This document shows positions 8,358 to 17,770 of a stretch of 64,000 nucleotides of DNA, one piece after another (within the stretch, counting starts at the first letter, position 1; every line of letters starts with the position of its first letter). The stretch spans positions 1 to 64,000 of the forward strand of contig NZ_JAGFUX010000007.1 in the NCBI RefSeq assembly GCF_017601095.1, given 5' to 3'. Position numbers and translations under genes: made by a program. The notes below the pieces were generated by a model. It made no database searches, was not told the DNA's origin, and saw only the letters and a list, made by a program, of their open reading frames with translations. This stretch comes from Streptococcus suis. Its GTDB lineage: Bacteria > Bacillota > Bacilli > Lactobacillales > Streptococcaceae.

Positions 8358-9512
8358 ATGGAGACAGGTATGGAAACACAAAAACGTGAATTAGTTGTTG
8401 AGGATGTGAAAGGAAATCGTGAGGTTGCATATGCCTTATTGACTGCTCATCATCCTCTTTTTGTTACTCAAAAAGTAGCTGAAGAAGAAAGTCGGTTGAT
8501 TATTGAAAGTGAATTGACAGAGGAGTTGTATGATTGGTCTTTACTGGAAGGCATGAATGCACAAGAAAAATTGCGTCATTTACTGAATATTGGGGAGCTT
8601 TACAGTGACTTAGAAGATTCCATTTACACTTACGAATTATCACCAGGCAGCCTTGTATTTTCACGCAATGCGGAGCCTCGTTTCATCTTTAGAGGGATAA
8701 AAGAACAGCTCCCTCCCTATGAAGCTGTTACAGATACTGCCTTTCTAACTTCCTTTAAAGCTATGATTGTCTCTTTGATGGACAAAAAAGCGACTTATGA
8801 TCAATTAATGGCAGGTAAACTCCCATTTTATAAGGGAAATCTTTTCTGTGAATCGATTGTTCAGGCAGAATCTCTTCAGGAAGTTCAGGAATTATTACTA
8901 GAAAAATACAACATTGAAAAGCAAGACATCACGGAAAACTTTTCACTTATTAGAAATAAGTATATTTCTCGATTAAAATCCATAACTGCTTTAGTTTCTA
9001 TTGCTACGGTAGTATCCCTTGCAGGAATCCTCTATTTCTTACTGTTTGCGATGCCACGTCAAGAAATGATATCCTCTCTCAGATTGGCGTTTATCAATAA
9101 AGACTATTCAGGAGTTGTGACGGTAATAAAGGATGCGGACTCTAAATCTCTTAGTCAGGATGATAAGTTTATTAGTGCCTATTCTGTTATCATGACAGAG
9201 CCCTTGACGGAAGAGCAAAAATCTGAATTGAGTAAGATTTCCACTCAATCAAATGAAGATTATTTACGGTATTGGATTTTGATTGGTCAAGCAAAAATTG
9301 ATGAAGCAATGGATATTGCAAGTTATTTGGATGACCCTCAGTTAATGATGTATGGTTTGACGAAGAAAATAGATGAGGTGCAACGTGACTCAGAATTATC
9401 TGCTGAGAAACGGACAGAACAATTAAATAGCTATAAGAGTAAGTTAGAAGAATTGAAGAAAACCTATTTGACTCCTGAAACGGATACTCAAGCATTAACA
9501 GAATCGGAATAA
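8358..9512 (+). CDS. essB: T7SSb membrane protein EssB (YukC)
   Basis: EssB has a cytosolic pseudokinase domain, one transmembrane helix and an extracellular helical domain, and it bridges the machine. Here residues 1-205 form the cytosolic part and a hydrophobic helix lies near residues 209-232. A helical extracellular region follows, ending in an acidic and Thr-rich tail. The 384 residues are typical. A second ATG four codons in (METQKR) is an equally possible start. Confidence 0.92.
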   Translation: METGMETQKRELVVEDVKGNREVAYALLTAHHPLFVTQKVAEEESRLIIESELTEELYDWSLLEGMNAQEKLRHLLNIGELYSDLEDSIYTYELSPGSLVFSRNAEPRFIFRGIKEQLPPYEAVTDTAFLTSFKAMIVSLMDKKATYDQLMAGKLPFYKGNLFCESIVQAESLQEVQELLLEKYNIEKQDITENFSLIRNKYISRLKSITALVSIATVVSLAGILYFLLFAMPRQEMISSLRLAFINKDYSGVVTVIKDADSKSLSQDDKFISAYSVIMTEPLTEEQKSELSKISTQSNEDYLRYWILIGQAKIDEAMDIASYLDDPQLMMYGLTKKIDEVQRDSELSAEKRTEQLNSYKSKLEELKKTYLTPETDTQALTESE

Positions 9513-9524
9513 AAGGAGAAGAAG

Positions 9525-12500
9525 ATGCATTATTTAATCTATGAACAATCCGTTTATACCCTTTATCCGGAGAGGAGTTATCAACTTGGTATAGATGCTG
9601 AAATTGTTATCCCTACTAAGGATGAAATTGTTTTAACTGTTGACCACGAGGGGGTTCGTTTACTAGGACAATACTATACAAGTGGACGGTATGATATTTC
9701 CGTAACAGACGAGCTTCAAATAACGCTCCTATCGTTTGAAGAAACCAAATACTATCTGCTAGATGACAAGACCTTTCATTTATCAGGGAAACTGGATGCC
9801 CTTCTTTCTCTTAACGGATTTAATGGAGAAATCGTTGTAACAACAGAGGAGAATAAGCGGTATCTCCAAAGTACAATTCCTTTTTACCTAAATGGTCAAT
9901 TTGTATCTGGTAAACATCACATTCAGGATTATGATGAATTACTTTTTGAGCAAGGACTGGTACTTCGTTTTCAAAAGCAAGTATTACTAGTGCAGACGCT
10001 ATTTACAATAAAAACCAAACTGGTTGAATTAGCGGAAGTGACAGTAGAGGATCGAACGAGTGATTTTCACCGTTCACCAAGGATCATTTTACGTGAGCCA
10101 GAAGGAAAAGTTACGATTGCTTCGGCACCAACAGAAGATGAAGGAAAAAAACAATCTCTCATTAAATTGTTGTTAACTCCTTTGGCGATGATTCTATTTA
10201 CAGGTCTGACCTATCTCTTTTCATCGGGTGGAGGAATGGTCATTATGATGATGGGGATGTCTTTGGTTACTATAGGGACATCCATTCATTCCTATTTTTC
10301 AGATAGAAAATCCCATAAAGAAACTCAGAATAAAAAGATAAAAGAGTATATGGAGTATTTGGATACCAAATATGAAGATTTGGCTCAATACCGCAGTGAA
10401 CAAAAAGAAGCTCTTTTTTATCACAATCCAGATACATCAACGATACTTCAGATGGCTGAGAAAACTGACCGTCGAATTTATGAGAAAACACCTTTCCATT
10501 TCGACTTTTTGAGTTATCGTATTGGACTTGGTGATGTGCCTGCTAGTTTTCAAGTTGACTATGCAGACTCAGAGTTAACAAAATATAACGAAGAGGCTGG
10601 TCAGAAAGTTCGAGAATTACTTAGCTACTATCGCTTAACAGAAGACGTTCCTATTACAACGACAATTTCGAGTCCAATTGGTTATATTGGTACCCGTCGT
10701 GTCGTGATTGAGCAAGTTCAGCAATTAATGATGCAAATTGCAACTTTCCAAAGTTATCATGATGTTCAGTTTATTCCGATTTTTCGAGAGGAGGAGTTGT
10801 CATTATGGAATTGGAGTCGTTGGTTGCCTCATACAAAGATAAAAGCGCTGAATAGTAGAGGGTTTGTCTATAGCCAGCGGACTCGAGACCAGTTATTGAC
10901 CTCACTATACCAAATCATAAAGGAACGAAAACTAGATAGTGAGCAGGATAAGGGGAAAGAAAAAGTATATACACCTAGATATATCTTATTGATTACAGAC
11001 TTGAGCCTCATGCTCGACCATAATATTATGGAATATATCAACGAAGATCTTTCAGATCTTGGTATTCACTATATCTTTGTAGAAGAAGTGATTGAAAGTT
11101 TGCCTGAACACGTTAAAACGGTTGTTGACTTCAGAGGTGACAAAAAAGGTACTTTGTTGCTTCAAGATGGTGTCTATGTCAATAAAATCTTCACACCCCA
11201 TCCTGCAGTTGCTTTGTCAGAAAAGGATAACTTTGCTCGTCATATGGCAGCAATAAATCATGTCCAAACCTTGCGTAATTCGATTCCAAATAGTATCACT
11301 TTCCTGGAAATGTATGGAGTGAGTCGCGTAGAAGAATTGAATCTATTGAAACGCTGGGAGGAAAATGAAACCTACCAAACGATGGCAGTTCCACTAGGTG
11401 TTCGAGGTCGAGATGATATTCTCTACCTCAACCTTCATGAAAAGGCACATGGACCTCATGGTCTCATTGCTGGTACAACAGGTTCAGGGAAATCAGAACT
11501 TGTACAATCTTATATCTTATCTTTGGCTGTAAACTATCACCCTTATGAAGTAGCCTTTCTGTTAATTGACTACAAGGGTGGAGGAATGGCTAATCTCTTT
11601 GCGGACTTGCCACACGTCGTTGGTACCATTACAAACTTAGATGGTAACCAGGCCAATCGAGCACTTGTTTCGATTAAGGCAGAACTTAAGAAACGTCAAC
11701 GAATTTTTCTTGAAAATGACGTCAATCACATTAATCAGTATACCAAGCTCTTTAAAGAAGGTAAGGTTAAAGAACCACTCCCTCATCTATTGATCATTAG
11801 TGATGAGTTTGCGGAATTGAAGGCGAATCAACCAGAATTTATGGATGAGTTGGTTTCTACAGCCCGCATTGGTCGTTCTCTTGGGGTAAAACTGATTCTT
11901 GCGACACAAAAACCAAGTGGGGTTGTAAATGATCAAATTTGGTCCAACTCCAAGTTTAAAATTGCTCTTAAGGTACAAGATGTAGCGGACTCACGAGAAG
12001 TTATTAAGACCCCAGATGCGGCAGAGATTACTCAAACTGGTCGGGCTTACTTGCAAGTGGGGAACAATGAAATTTATGAACTGTTCCAAAGTGCTTGGTC
12101 TGGAGCTGACTATAATCCTGAAGGTAGAAATAGTGTCCAACGTGATATGACAGTCTACGAAATCACAGATAGCGGCCAGTACAATGCCATCAATAAAGAC
12201 TTGAGTGGACTAAACAAACAAAAAGAGACCAAGGCTGTTCCGACAGAATTGGATGCCATTGTGGAAGAAGCGCATGAACTGTTTGAGGGTCTCCATATTC
12301 CGAAAGTAGCTAGTCCGTGGTTACCACCATTAGCGGAAAAAGTTTATGCCAAAGATTTGGCTTCTGTAAACTTCAAGGACTACTGGGGAACTTCAGACAA
12401 TCTTCAATCCATCTTAGTGGGCTATCAAGATATCCCTGAGCGTCAAGAACAATCACCGCTCTACTTTGATATGGAGCAACGAGGACACATTCTATTAGTC

Positions 12501-13895
12501 TCTAGCCCAGGTTTCGGGAAATCAACCTTCCTACAAAACTTTGCGGTAGATGTCATGCGAAAACAAACGCCAGCACAGGTCCACTTCTATCTCTATGATT
12601 TTGGGACTAGTGGCTTGATTTCGCTATCAGATTTCCCACATGTGGCAGACTATTTTGCTTTGGATGAGACAGAGAAAATCATGAAATCTCTTCGCTTCTT
12701 GATGAAAGAAGTGAAAGCTCGTAAGCGCGCCTTGTCTAAAGCCAAGGCAACGAACCTGAGTCAGTATAATCAGCTTTCAGAAGATAGTTTTCCTACTATC
12801 TTTATCGAGATTGATGGCTTTGATAGTGTCATGGATGCACCGTTCTCAGATGCCTTCTATGATGTCTTAAATGTTATTGCTCGTGATGGTGCGTCACTTG
12901 GTATCTATCTAATTGTGACCCTATCTCGCCTCAATGCCATGCGTTTGCAGCTACAATCAAACTTCAAGACTAAGATTTCCCTCTTCTTATTTGATAATAG
13001 TGACCTGTCAGGTGTTGTCGGGCGGTCCAACATTCCTTTGGATGAAATCAAAGGCCGAGCTATTGCCAAGTTTGATGAGATTGTCCAATTCCAAATGGTA
13101 CTACCTTATAGTAGTGAACACTATACAGATTACATTAAGGAAGTTAAGACGGAAGTTGAGGCAATGTGCGCAGCCTATAGTGGACCATTTCCAGCTGGTA
13201 TACCAATGTTGCCAGAAAAGGTTACCAAGGAGGTTATGGCAGATAGCTTAGCGATGAGCCAAGACTTTGTTTTGGGACTTGAGAGGGAGGCTGTTGAGCC
13301 AGCTATCTTGAGTTTTGAACGTCCAATCCTTATGGCTTCAGATAGCCCTGCTTTTGTGAACAATTACTACAAATTGCTGGAATATCATTTGAACCGCTTG
13401 TCTGGCGTATACAATACGGTAATTCTGGATTCTAGTCAGCGGTTATCAACAAACTTCTTTGAAGGAGTCCAACGCTTTGATAGCTCTTTGGAAGTTGAAA
13501 ATGTGATGAAAGCTATTATTGATGACTTCAAGAAACGCCTATCTAATCCAAGTCCAGATTATCCGAAGTGGTTGATTTTGATTCCAGATGTGGCAGCGAC
13601 AGCTATGGCATCTGGCTTGAGCGAAGCAGACTTCAAACAGTTACTGGTCGAAGGTAGCCAGCATGGTGTGACCTTATTGTTGATTGGTACTTATCAAGAC
13701 TTGGTATCAAATACCTACGATACTTTTGTCAAATTGGCTAACCAAATGGTGGAACAAGTATTCCTTGGCATGCGAATCAGCGATCAGAACCATACACGCT
13801 ATCCATATATTAATAACGAACCAGCTCTGAGACCAAATCAAGGCTATATCTTACACCCAGAAGGGTATGAGTTTATTCAATTATTAGAACTATAG
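9525..13895 (+). CDS. essC: T7SSb FtsK/SpoIIIE ATPase EssC
   Basis: EssC is the motor of the type VIIb system. The 1456 residues hold two N-terminal FHA-like regions (about 1-190) and paired transmembrane helices near 213-260. Three ATPase domains follow. Domain 1 has a complete Walker A (GTTGSGKS, residues 650-657) and a DYKGGG motif. Domain 2 has GFGKS ending at residue 1000. Domain 3 is degenerate. The C-terminus (FLGMRISDQNHTRYPYIN...EFIQLLEL) is the part that varies between EssC types and matches substrate sets. A second copy of this end lies at about 15,757-15,959. Confidence 0.97.
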   Translation: MHYLIYEQSVYTLYPERSYQLGIDAEIVIPTKDEIVLTVDHEGVRLLGQYYTSGRYDISVTDELQITLLSFEETKYYLLDDKTFHLSGKLDALLSLNGFNGEIVVTTEENKRYLQSTIPFYLNGQFVSGKHHIQDYDELLFEQGLVLRFQKQVLLVQTLFTIKTKLVELAEVTVEDRTSDFHRSPRIILREPEGKVTIASAPTEDEGKKQSLIKLLLTPLAMILFTGLTYLFSSGGGMVIMMMGMSLVTIGTSIHSYFSDRKSHKETQNKKIKEYMEYLDTKYEDLAQYRSEQKEALFYHNPDTSTILQMAEKTDRRIYEKTPFHFDFLSYRIGLGDVPASFQVDYADSELTKYNEEAGQKVRELLSYYRLTEDVPITTTISSPIGYIGTRRVVIEQVQQLMMQIATFQSYHDVQFIPIFREEELSLWNWSRWLPHTKIKALNSRGFVYSQRTRDQLLTSLYQIIKERKLDSEQDKGKEKVYTPRYILLITDLSLMLDHNIMEYINEDLSDLGIHYIFVEEVIESLPEHVKTVVDFRGDKKGTLLLQDGVYVNKIFTPHPAVALSEKDNFARHMAAINHVQTLRNSIPNSITFLEMYGVSRVEELNLLKRWEENETYQTMAVPLGVRGRDDILYLNLHEKAHGPHGLIAGTTGSGKSELVQSYILSLAVNYHPYEVAFLLIDYKGGGMANLFADLPHVVGTITNLDGNQANRALVSIKAELKKRQRIFLENDVNHINQYTKLFKEGKVKEPLPHLLIISDEFAELKANQPEFMDELVSTARIGRSLGVKLILATQKPSGVVNDQIWSNSKFKIALKVQDVADSREVIKTPDAAEITQTGRAYLQVGNNEIYELFQSAWSGADYNPEGRNSVQRDMTVYEITDSGQYNAINKDLSGLNKQKETKAVPTELDAIVEEAHELFEGLHIPKVASPWLPPLAEKVYAKDLASVNFKDYWGTSDNLQSILVGYQDIPERQEQSPLYFDMEQRGHILLVSSPGFGKSTFLQNFAVDVMRKQTPAQVHFYLYDFGTSGLISLSDFPHVADYFALDETEKIMKSLRFLMKEVKARKRALSKAKATNLSQYNQLSEDSFPTIFIEIDGFDSVMDAPFSDAFYDVLNVIARDGASLGIYLIVTLSRLNAMRLQLQSNFKTKISLFLFDNSDLSGVVGRSNIPLDEIKGRAIAKFDEIVQFQMVLPYSSEHYTDYIKEVKTEVEAMCAAYSGPFPAGIPMLPEKVTKEVMADSLAMSQDFVLGLEREAVEPAILSFERPILMASDSPAFVNNYYKLLEYHLNRLSGVYNTVILDSSQRLSTNFFEGVQRFDSSLEVENVMKAIIDDFKKRLSNPSPDYPKWLILIPDVAATAMASGLSEADFKQLLVEGSQHGVTLLLIGTYQDLVSNTYDTFVKLANQMVEQVFLGMRISDQNHTRYPYINNEPALRPNQGYILHPEGYEFIQLLEL

Positions 13896-13907
13896 AGAGG
13901 ACAGAAG

Positions 13908-14237
13908 ATGTCAGAAATTACAATGTTACCACTAGGAAGTGTCGTTATTTTAAAAGGGAATACCAAAAAAATGATGATTATTTCTCGTGTCATTGCGGCA
14001 CCAGTCAAAGGTGAAGTCTATCGTTTTGATTATGGTGCTTGTCTCTATCCTGAAGGATTGATGGGGGATAGTCTCATCTACTTTAACCATGAAGATATCT
14101 TAAAGGTTGTTCAGGAGGGATATACGGATGATGATAACGAGATAATGTTAGAAAATATTGCCAATATTTTAGCTACAACGGATATTCCTAAAGGAGATGT
14201 TGCTACACTAAATGAGGTCAATGGCATCGGAGGATAA
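13908..14237 (+). CDS. DUF4176-type T7SS accessory protein
   Basis: This 109-residue protein begins MLPLGSVVILKGNTKKMMIISR, the hallmark of DUF4176 proteins found beside type VII effector genes, with a YDYGACLYPEG-like centre (here FDYGACLYPEG). No membrane segment is seen. The molecular role is not known; it probably acts in the cytosol on substrates of the neighbouring LXG gene. It starts 12 bases after essC with an AGAGAGGA ribosome site. Confidence 0.8.
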   Translation: MSEITMLPLGSVVILKGNTKKMMIISRVIAAPVKGEVYRFDYGACLYPEGLMGDSLIYFNHEDILKVVQEGYTDDDNEIMLENIANILATTDIPKGDVATLNEVNGIGG

Positions 14238-14239
14238 GA

Positions 14240-14674
14240 ATGGGTAAAGTTGATTATAACCAAGTTTATCAGCTTCAGGGGCAAGTTAATAGGCATCGTT
14301 CGAGCATTTCATCCGCAAAAACCACGATTGCTTCAATTGATGAAAAACTGCAGAGGCTTCGCTCAGTAAAAAAATCAATCGGTAATATTCAGAGTGATGT
14401 TAATGATATTAAAGTATCTGTCATGTTGAAAAAAGATCAACCAGATTGGAAAGGCCAGAAAAAGAATGATTTCCAAAAAAGTTGGAATGACTTTTCAGGA
14501 AGCTATAGAAATTTTCAAACAGAAATGAATACCTTTTATGACGCTATTTGTGATGAAATTACACGATTAGAGAATCAAAAGAATGAGCAAAATGGGATTA
14601 TTGGCTGGTGTCAAAGTCAAATCAATAACCTTAGTAATGCGATAGAGAAGCTATTCCATACGAAAGAGGGGTGA
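14240..14674 (+). CDS. helical T7SS effector partner (DUF5082-like)
   Basis: The 144 residues are almost entirely helical, with a W-K-G turn (DWKGQKKNDF) near residue 73, like an enlarged WXG100 hairpin. Such proteins pair with LXG effectors and help target them for export. It starts two bases after the DUF4176 gene and overlaps the next region, so the three small genes and the LXG gene form one module. The family assignment is from pattern and context. Confidence 0.7.
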   Translation: MGKVDYNQVYQLQGQVNRHRSSISSAKTTIASIDEKLQRLRSVKKSIGNIQSDVNDIKVSVMLKKDQPDWKGQKKNDFQKSWNDFSGSYRNFQTEMNTFYDAICDEITRLENQKNEQNGIIGWCQSQINNLSNAIEKLFHTKEG

Positions 14675-14679
14675 AATTC

Positions 14680-14964
14680 ATGTTCGGAACGATACAGTTA
14701 TCAAATGTTGCGTTTGGAAGTCATGTGATTAGCCTTACTTCCGCAAAAGAAAGTCTTGCAGGTGTCAGTAGTACGTTGCCAGAAACGACATCAGACTCTA
14801 AAGTGATGAAGCTTTATCAGGAACAGTTCAAGGAGCTTTCAGCTCTTGTAATAACCTACGCTTCGCTTTTGGAAACGGATATTGCTTTGATTTCACAAAC
14901 AGGTCAGGAACTGGTTCACACAGATAATGTTCTTGGACATGCTTTATTTTCAGGATTAAATTAG
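14680..14964 (+). CDS. small helical T7SS partner (TIGR04197/SACOL2603-like)
   Basis: The start is placed at the ATG of MFGTIQLS because GAAAGAGGGG lies a normal distance before it; a GTG nine bases earlier overlaps the previous gene. The 94 residues are Ser/Thr-rich and helical and resemble small T7SS proteins encoded just before LXG genes. The likely role is to bind the N-terminal LXG helices. The named family is a tentative match. Confidence 0.65.
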   Translation: MFGTIQLSNVAFGSHVISLTSAKESLAGVSSTLPETTSDSKVMKLYQEQFKELSALVITYASLLETDIALISQTGQELVHTDNVLGHALFSGLN

Positions 14965-14970
14965 GAGGGG

Positions 14971-15959
14971 ATGATGGGCTATAAAATCAAATTCGACGAT
15001 ATCACCTCTCTCCAGATTAGCACCCAGACAACCATTGGTTCATGGGGTGAGTCTGTTTCTAGTCTGAATACAGCTATGTCAGGTTTCATCAATGACCCCA
15101 ACCTCCAAGGTCAAGCAGTTACGAGTATTCGGACTTATCTGAGCGAAGTTCACGGCACGTTCTTGCAGACATTAATCAATCTGATGAATGATTACTCGCT
15201 AGTCTCTTGCTTTATAAGGATGGTTATTATAACATAGACAGCAACAACCATGCAGAGTTGCCAGAGAATACCTTTACGACGTTACAGTCTGACTTGAAGA
15301 CGTCACGAGATCATCTGAAAAGTCAGATTGAATTATTAAATACCGCCAGGTCCAAAATATCTGATTTGGTATCTTACTCTGGAAGCAGTCACACCAAAAC
15401 CATCCAGCATTATAACTTTATTATTAATGATATTAAGACCTTAGATGAGTCAATCAAGCAATATGAGAGTAACCATGCTAGTCATGATTTGTCAGCTTTT
15501 AAAGAGTTGCTCGCCTCAACAAAGGCGCTCTTGGCGGAGTATAGTAATCGCCCTAGGACAGTGGCAACCTATCAATCCGGGGATATTGGTCGTTTAACTA
15601 ACATTGAGCGTTTTGCGACAGCTTATGAGGCAAATCATCTTAGCAATAACGCGGAGCGCTTACAAGCTGCCCAAGAACGAGATCAAGCACGATTTGAAGC
15701 TCTGGCAGCGGAAGAGAGAAGTAAGCAGGGTTGGATAGACTTGGCTTTAGGTGCAGTTCAAGACTTGGTTAACAATACTTATGACAATTATGTTAAGATG
15801 ATTGTCCACTTGGTGGGGCAAGTGTTCTTAGGTCAACGGATTAGTGATCAAAATCATACCCGTTACCCTTATATTAACAATGAACCGTATCTGAAATCAA
15901 ATCAAGGCTATTTACTTTGCCCAGATGGCTATGAATTTGTCCAGTTGTTGGAAGTATAG
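14971..15959 (+). pseudogene. frameshifted LXG effector gene fused to a copy of the essC 3' end
   Basis: The N-terminal frame encodes an LXG-type helical region (KIKFDDITSLQISTQ and on) and breaks at about 15,199. There, NDYS and then ASLLLYKDGYYNID continue one frame away, consistent with loss of one base. The second frame runs through more LXG helices to about residue TYQSGDIGRLTNIERF. Its last 66 codons (QDLVNNTYDNYVK...FVQLLEV) are a diverged copy of the EssC C-terminus. No toxin domain is present. It is a scar of recombination that swapped an essC end together with its effector module. Confidence 0.88.
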
Positions 15960-15971
15960 AAAGGAAAATCT

Positions 15972-16379
15972 ATGTCTATTTTTGGTTGGTTTGGTGGTGG
16001 AACACCTACAGAACAAAAAAGAGACCAGTATAAACGCCTTTATAATAAGCTGTTGTCCTTGTCTCAAGACTTTGATAGAAAAGAGAAACAGTTAAGTCAG
16101 CGTGTTGATACTTACTTATCGAATCGCCCTAATATGGAAGCGAGCTATATCCCAGAGGATGTTTTTTCAGATAGTGAATCAACTGCGAGGTCTAAGGTTG
16201 TGCTTCTCAAATCACATCAGACGAGTGATGGAGCCAAATTAGCTGAGGCGGTATCTGCGGCTTACAGTAGGTATCAGTATTACCATCGTTTAGCGATTCA
16301 GGAAGCTGAGGAGCGTAGACGAGAAGCAGAGCGTCGCCGTCGTAAGGCTGAAGAAGCAGCGAAAAAGAATCGGGGGTAA
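15972..16379 (+). CDS. small helical protein with charged tail, probable T7SS effector accessory
   Basis: This 135-residue protein starts MSIFGWFGGG and is otherwise helical. It ends in a strongly charged Glu/Arg/Lys/Ala stretch (about residues 110-133) likely to form a single long helix. No known domain was recognised. It is the first gene of a tight run (spacings of 3 bases and then overlaps) leading to the toxin at 17,770, so it is probably produced with that effector. Confidence 0.6.
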   Translation: MSIFGWFGGGTPTEQKRDQYKRLYNKLLSLSQDFDRKEKQLSQRVDTYLSNRPNMEASYIPEDVFSDSESTARSKVVLLKSHQTSDGAKLAEAVSAAYSRYQYYHRLAIQEAEERRREAERRRRKAEEAAKKNRG

Positions 16380-16382
16380 TTC

Positions 16383-16679
16383 ATGGCAGAATTAAAAATA
16401 ACTTATTCGGAACTCGAAACAGCTTTGCAATTATCTAAAGATATCAATAAAGAGCTAGCTTCTTCGTATCAAACGGTTGGCGAACTACGCTCTTATTTGG
16501 AAAGTGCTGCGTGGAGTGGGCAAACGAAAAACGCCTTTATGACTTATTTGAACCTTATCTATCAGTATCACAATGATTTGATTGGTATCATGAAAGAACA
16601 TGAAACAGCAGTAACGAGTTTGAAGCAATCCATTGATGACTATAACAGTTCATCGGAAGTTGCCTCAATAAGGGGGTAG
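16383..16679 (+). CDS. WXG100-like protein, effector partner
   Basis: The 98 residues form a helical hairpin with a W-S-G turn (SAAWSGQTKNAF) near residue 44, as in WXG100 proteins. It differs clearly from EsxA at the start of the window. Its place between two effector-partner genes suggests it is a specific partner of the toxin family encoded next, not a general machine component. Confidence 0.8.
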   Translation: MAELKITYSELETALQLSKDINKELASSYQTVGELRSYLESAAWSGQTKNAFMTYLNLIYQYHNDLIGIMKEHETAVTSLKQSIDDYNSSSEVASIRG

Positions 16680-16682
16680 TCT

Positions 16683-17372
16683 ATGGCAGGAACAGATTAT
16701 TTTTCAATCTATGAGCTTTATTACCTCATTGGAGCCTTTGATGGCGATACCTTGCTTGGTCTGCCAGGTTTAGATGAGCTTTCCCTCCCTTCAGGAGCTG
16801 TTTGGGAGATTGCCCATGAGTCATTAAAGGCTAAAGGTCTTGTCGGAGATGATGATGACCTGACCAAGGCTGGATTTGTGGTTGTGGAAACCTTGAAGGA
16901 TTATTGCACGGGTTATTCTCTAACTGTTGTTAATAATGCTTATGTTATGCTGACGGGTAATCACGGGGAATCGGTTATCTTAATTGATAGCCAAGAGGGG
17001 TATCAGTTATTGCGGATAGGCCCACTTGCTCGGCTAGCTTTCTTTCAAGAAAAATTACCGTCTCTTTTACTGAGAGAGCCTCAGGCGGATGAAGGTGATT
17101 TCTTAACCAAGGAAGAGGCTCTCTCTCCAGAAATCGAGGAGGCACTAGCTGGTGATGACACCGTTGTTATCCAGCACTATCCGCTTCGTCAGATGCTTGA
17201 GTCCAAGCATCGGGACGATTTGGTCGTGTCTTGGTTATTCCGAGAGATTGATGGTCGTTTGTATGGGGTTGAAACGTCTAAACAAGTGTTACAACGGTTT
17301 AGCCAATACTATTTTCTAGAACGGTGCTACACTTGGTTAGGAATTCCCTTTAGAGAGGAGGATTTTGCTTGA
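16683..17372 (+). CDS. T7SS cytosolic accessory protein (DUF5081/EspG-like)
   Basis: The 229-residue soluble protein starts MAGTDYFSIYELYYLIGAFDGDTLLGLP. It contains short strands and helices in an order reminiscent of EspG-type chaperones, which hold ESX substrates in the cytosol. I recognise it only as a protein commonly found beside T7SS toxin genes (DUF5081-like). It starts three bases after the WXG100-like gene and its end overlaps the next start. A chaperone role is inferred. Confidence 0.55.
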   Translation: MAGTDYFSIYELYYLIGAFDGDTLLGLPGLDELSLPSGAVWEIAHESLKAKGLVGDDDDLTKAGFVVVETLKDYCTGYSLTVVNNAYVMLTGNHGESVILIDSQEGYQLLRIGPLARLAFFQEKLPSLLLREPQADEGDFLTKEEALSPEIEEALAGDDTVVIQHYPLRQMLESKHRDDLVVSWLFREIDGRLYGVETSKQVLQRFSQYYFLERCYTWLGIPFREEDFA

Positions 17373-17770
17373 TGGGTAAAGAATCAATTCATCATGATAG
17401 CGGTGGTGCATCCAGTCAACAGATTGTTATGAATGTCGATGAGATGCATGAGATTATGCGTTATCTGACCACCATAGAGCTATCCTTTCAACAGCGTCTG
17501 GCTCCGAAACTCCAAGCCTTGTCCCAGACTAAATACTATGAGGGTGGTGAGGCTTCTAAGGCGATGGAACATTACGCTAAGATGCTTAACAAGGTCAATG
17601 AGGTTGGTGATTTGTACAGTCGAGCCAATAGTGAGGTTTTCTACCTGATGAATCAATGGCTGGAACAAGATAAGGTTCTGGCACAGAACTTCCGAGATAG
17701 TTTGCAGGGCGGTGGACAATTGGCTGATAATTTGAGGCAGTTGTTCCCACCAGAGGAAGGAGGAAGCTAA
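17372..17770 (+). CDS. helical partner protein encoded directly before the toxin family
   Basis: The ATG at this position has a good AGAGAGGAGGA ribosome site; a TTG one codon earlier is less likely. The 132 residues are helical (MDEMHEIMRYL-like start of the first helix, YYEGGEASKAMEHY in the middle) and end with LRQLFPPEEGGS. Its stop overlaps the toxin ATG as TAATG, giving translational coupling. The 3' part of this gene is repeated, with that same overlap, before each of the next three toxin genes. No family name was recognised; a WXG-like targeting role is inferred. Confidence 0.75.
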   Translation: MGKESIHHDSGGASSQQIVMNVDEMHEIMRYLTTIELSFQQRLAPKLQALSQTKYYEGGEASKAMEHYAKMLNKVNEVGDLYSRANSEVFYLMNQWLEQDKVLAQNFRDSLQGGGQLADNLRQLFPPEEGGS

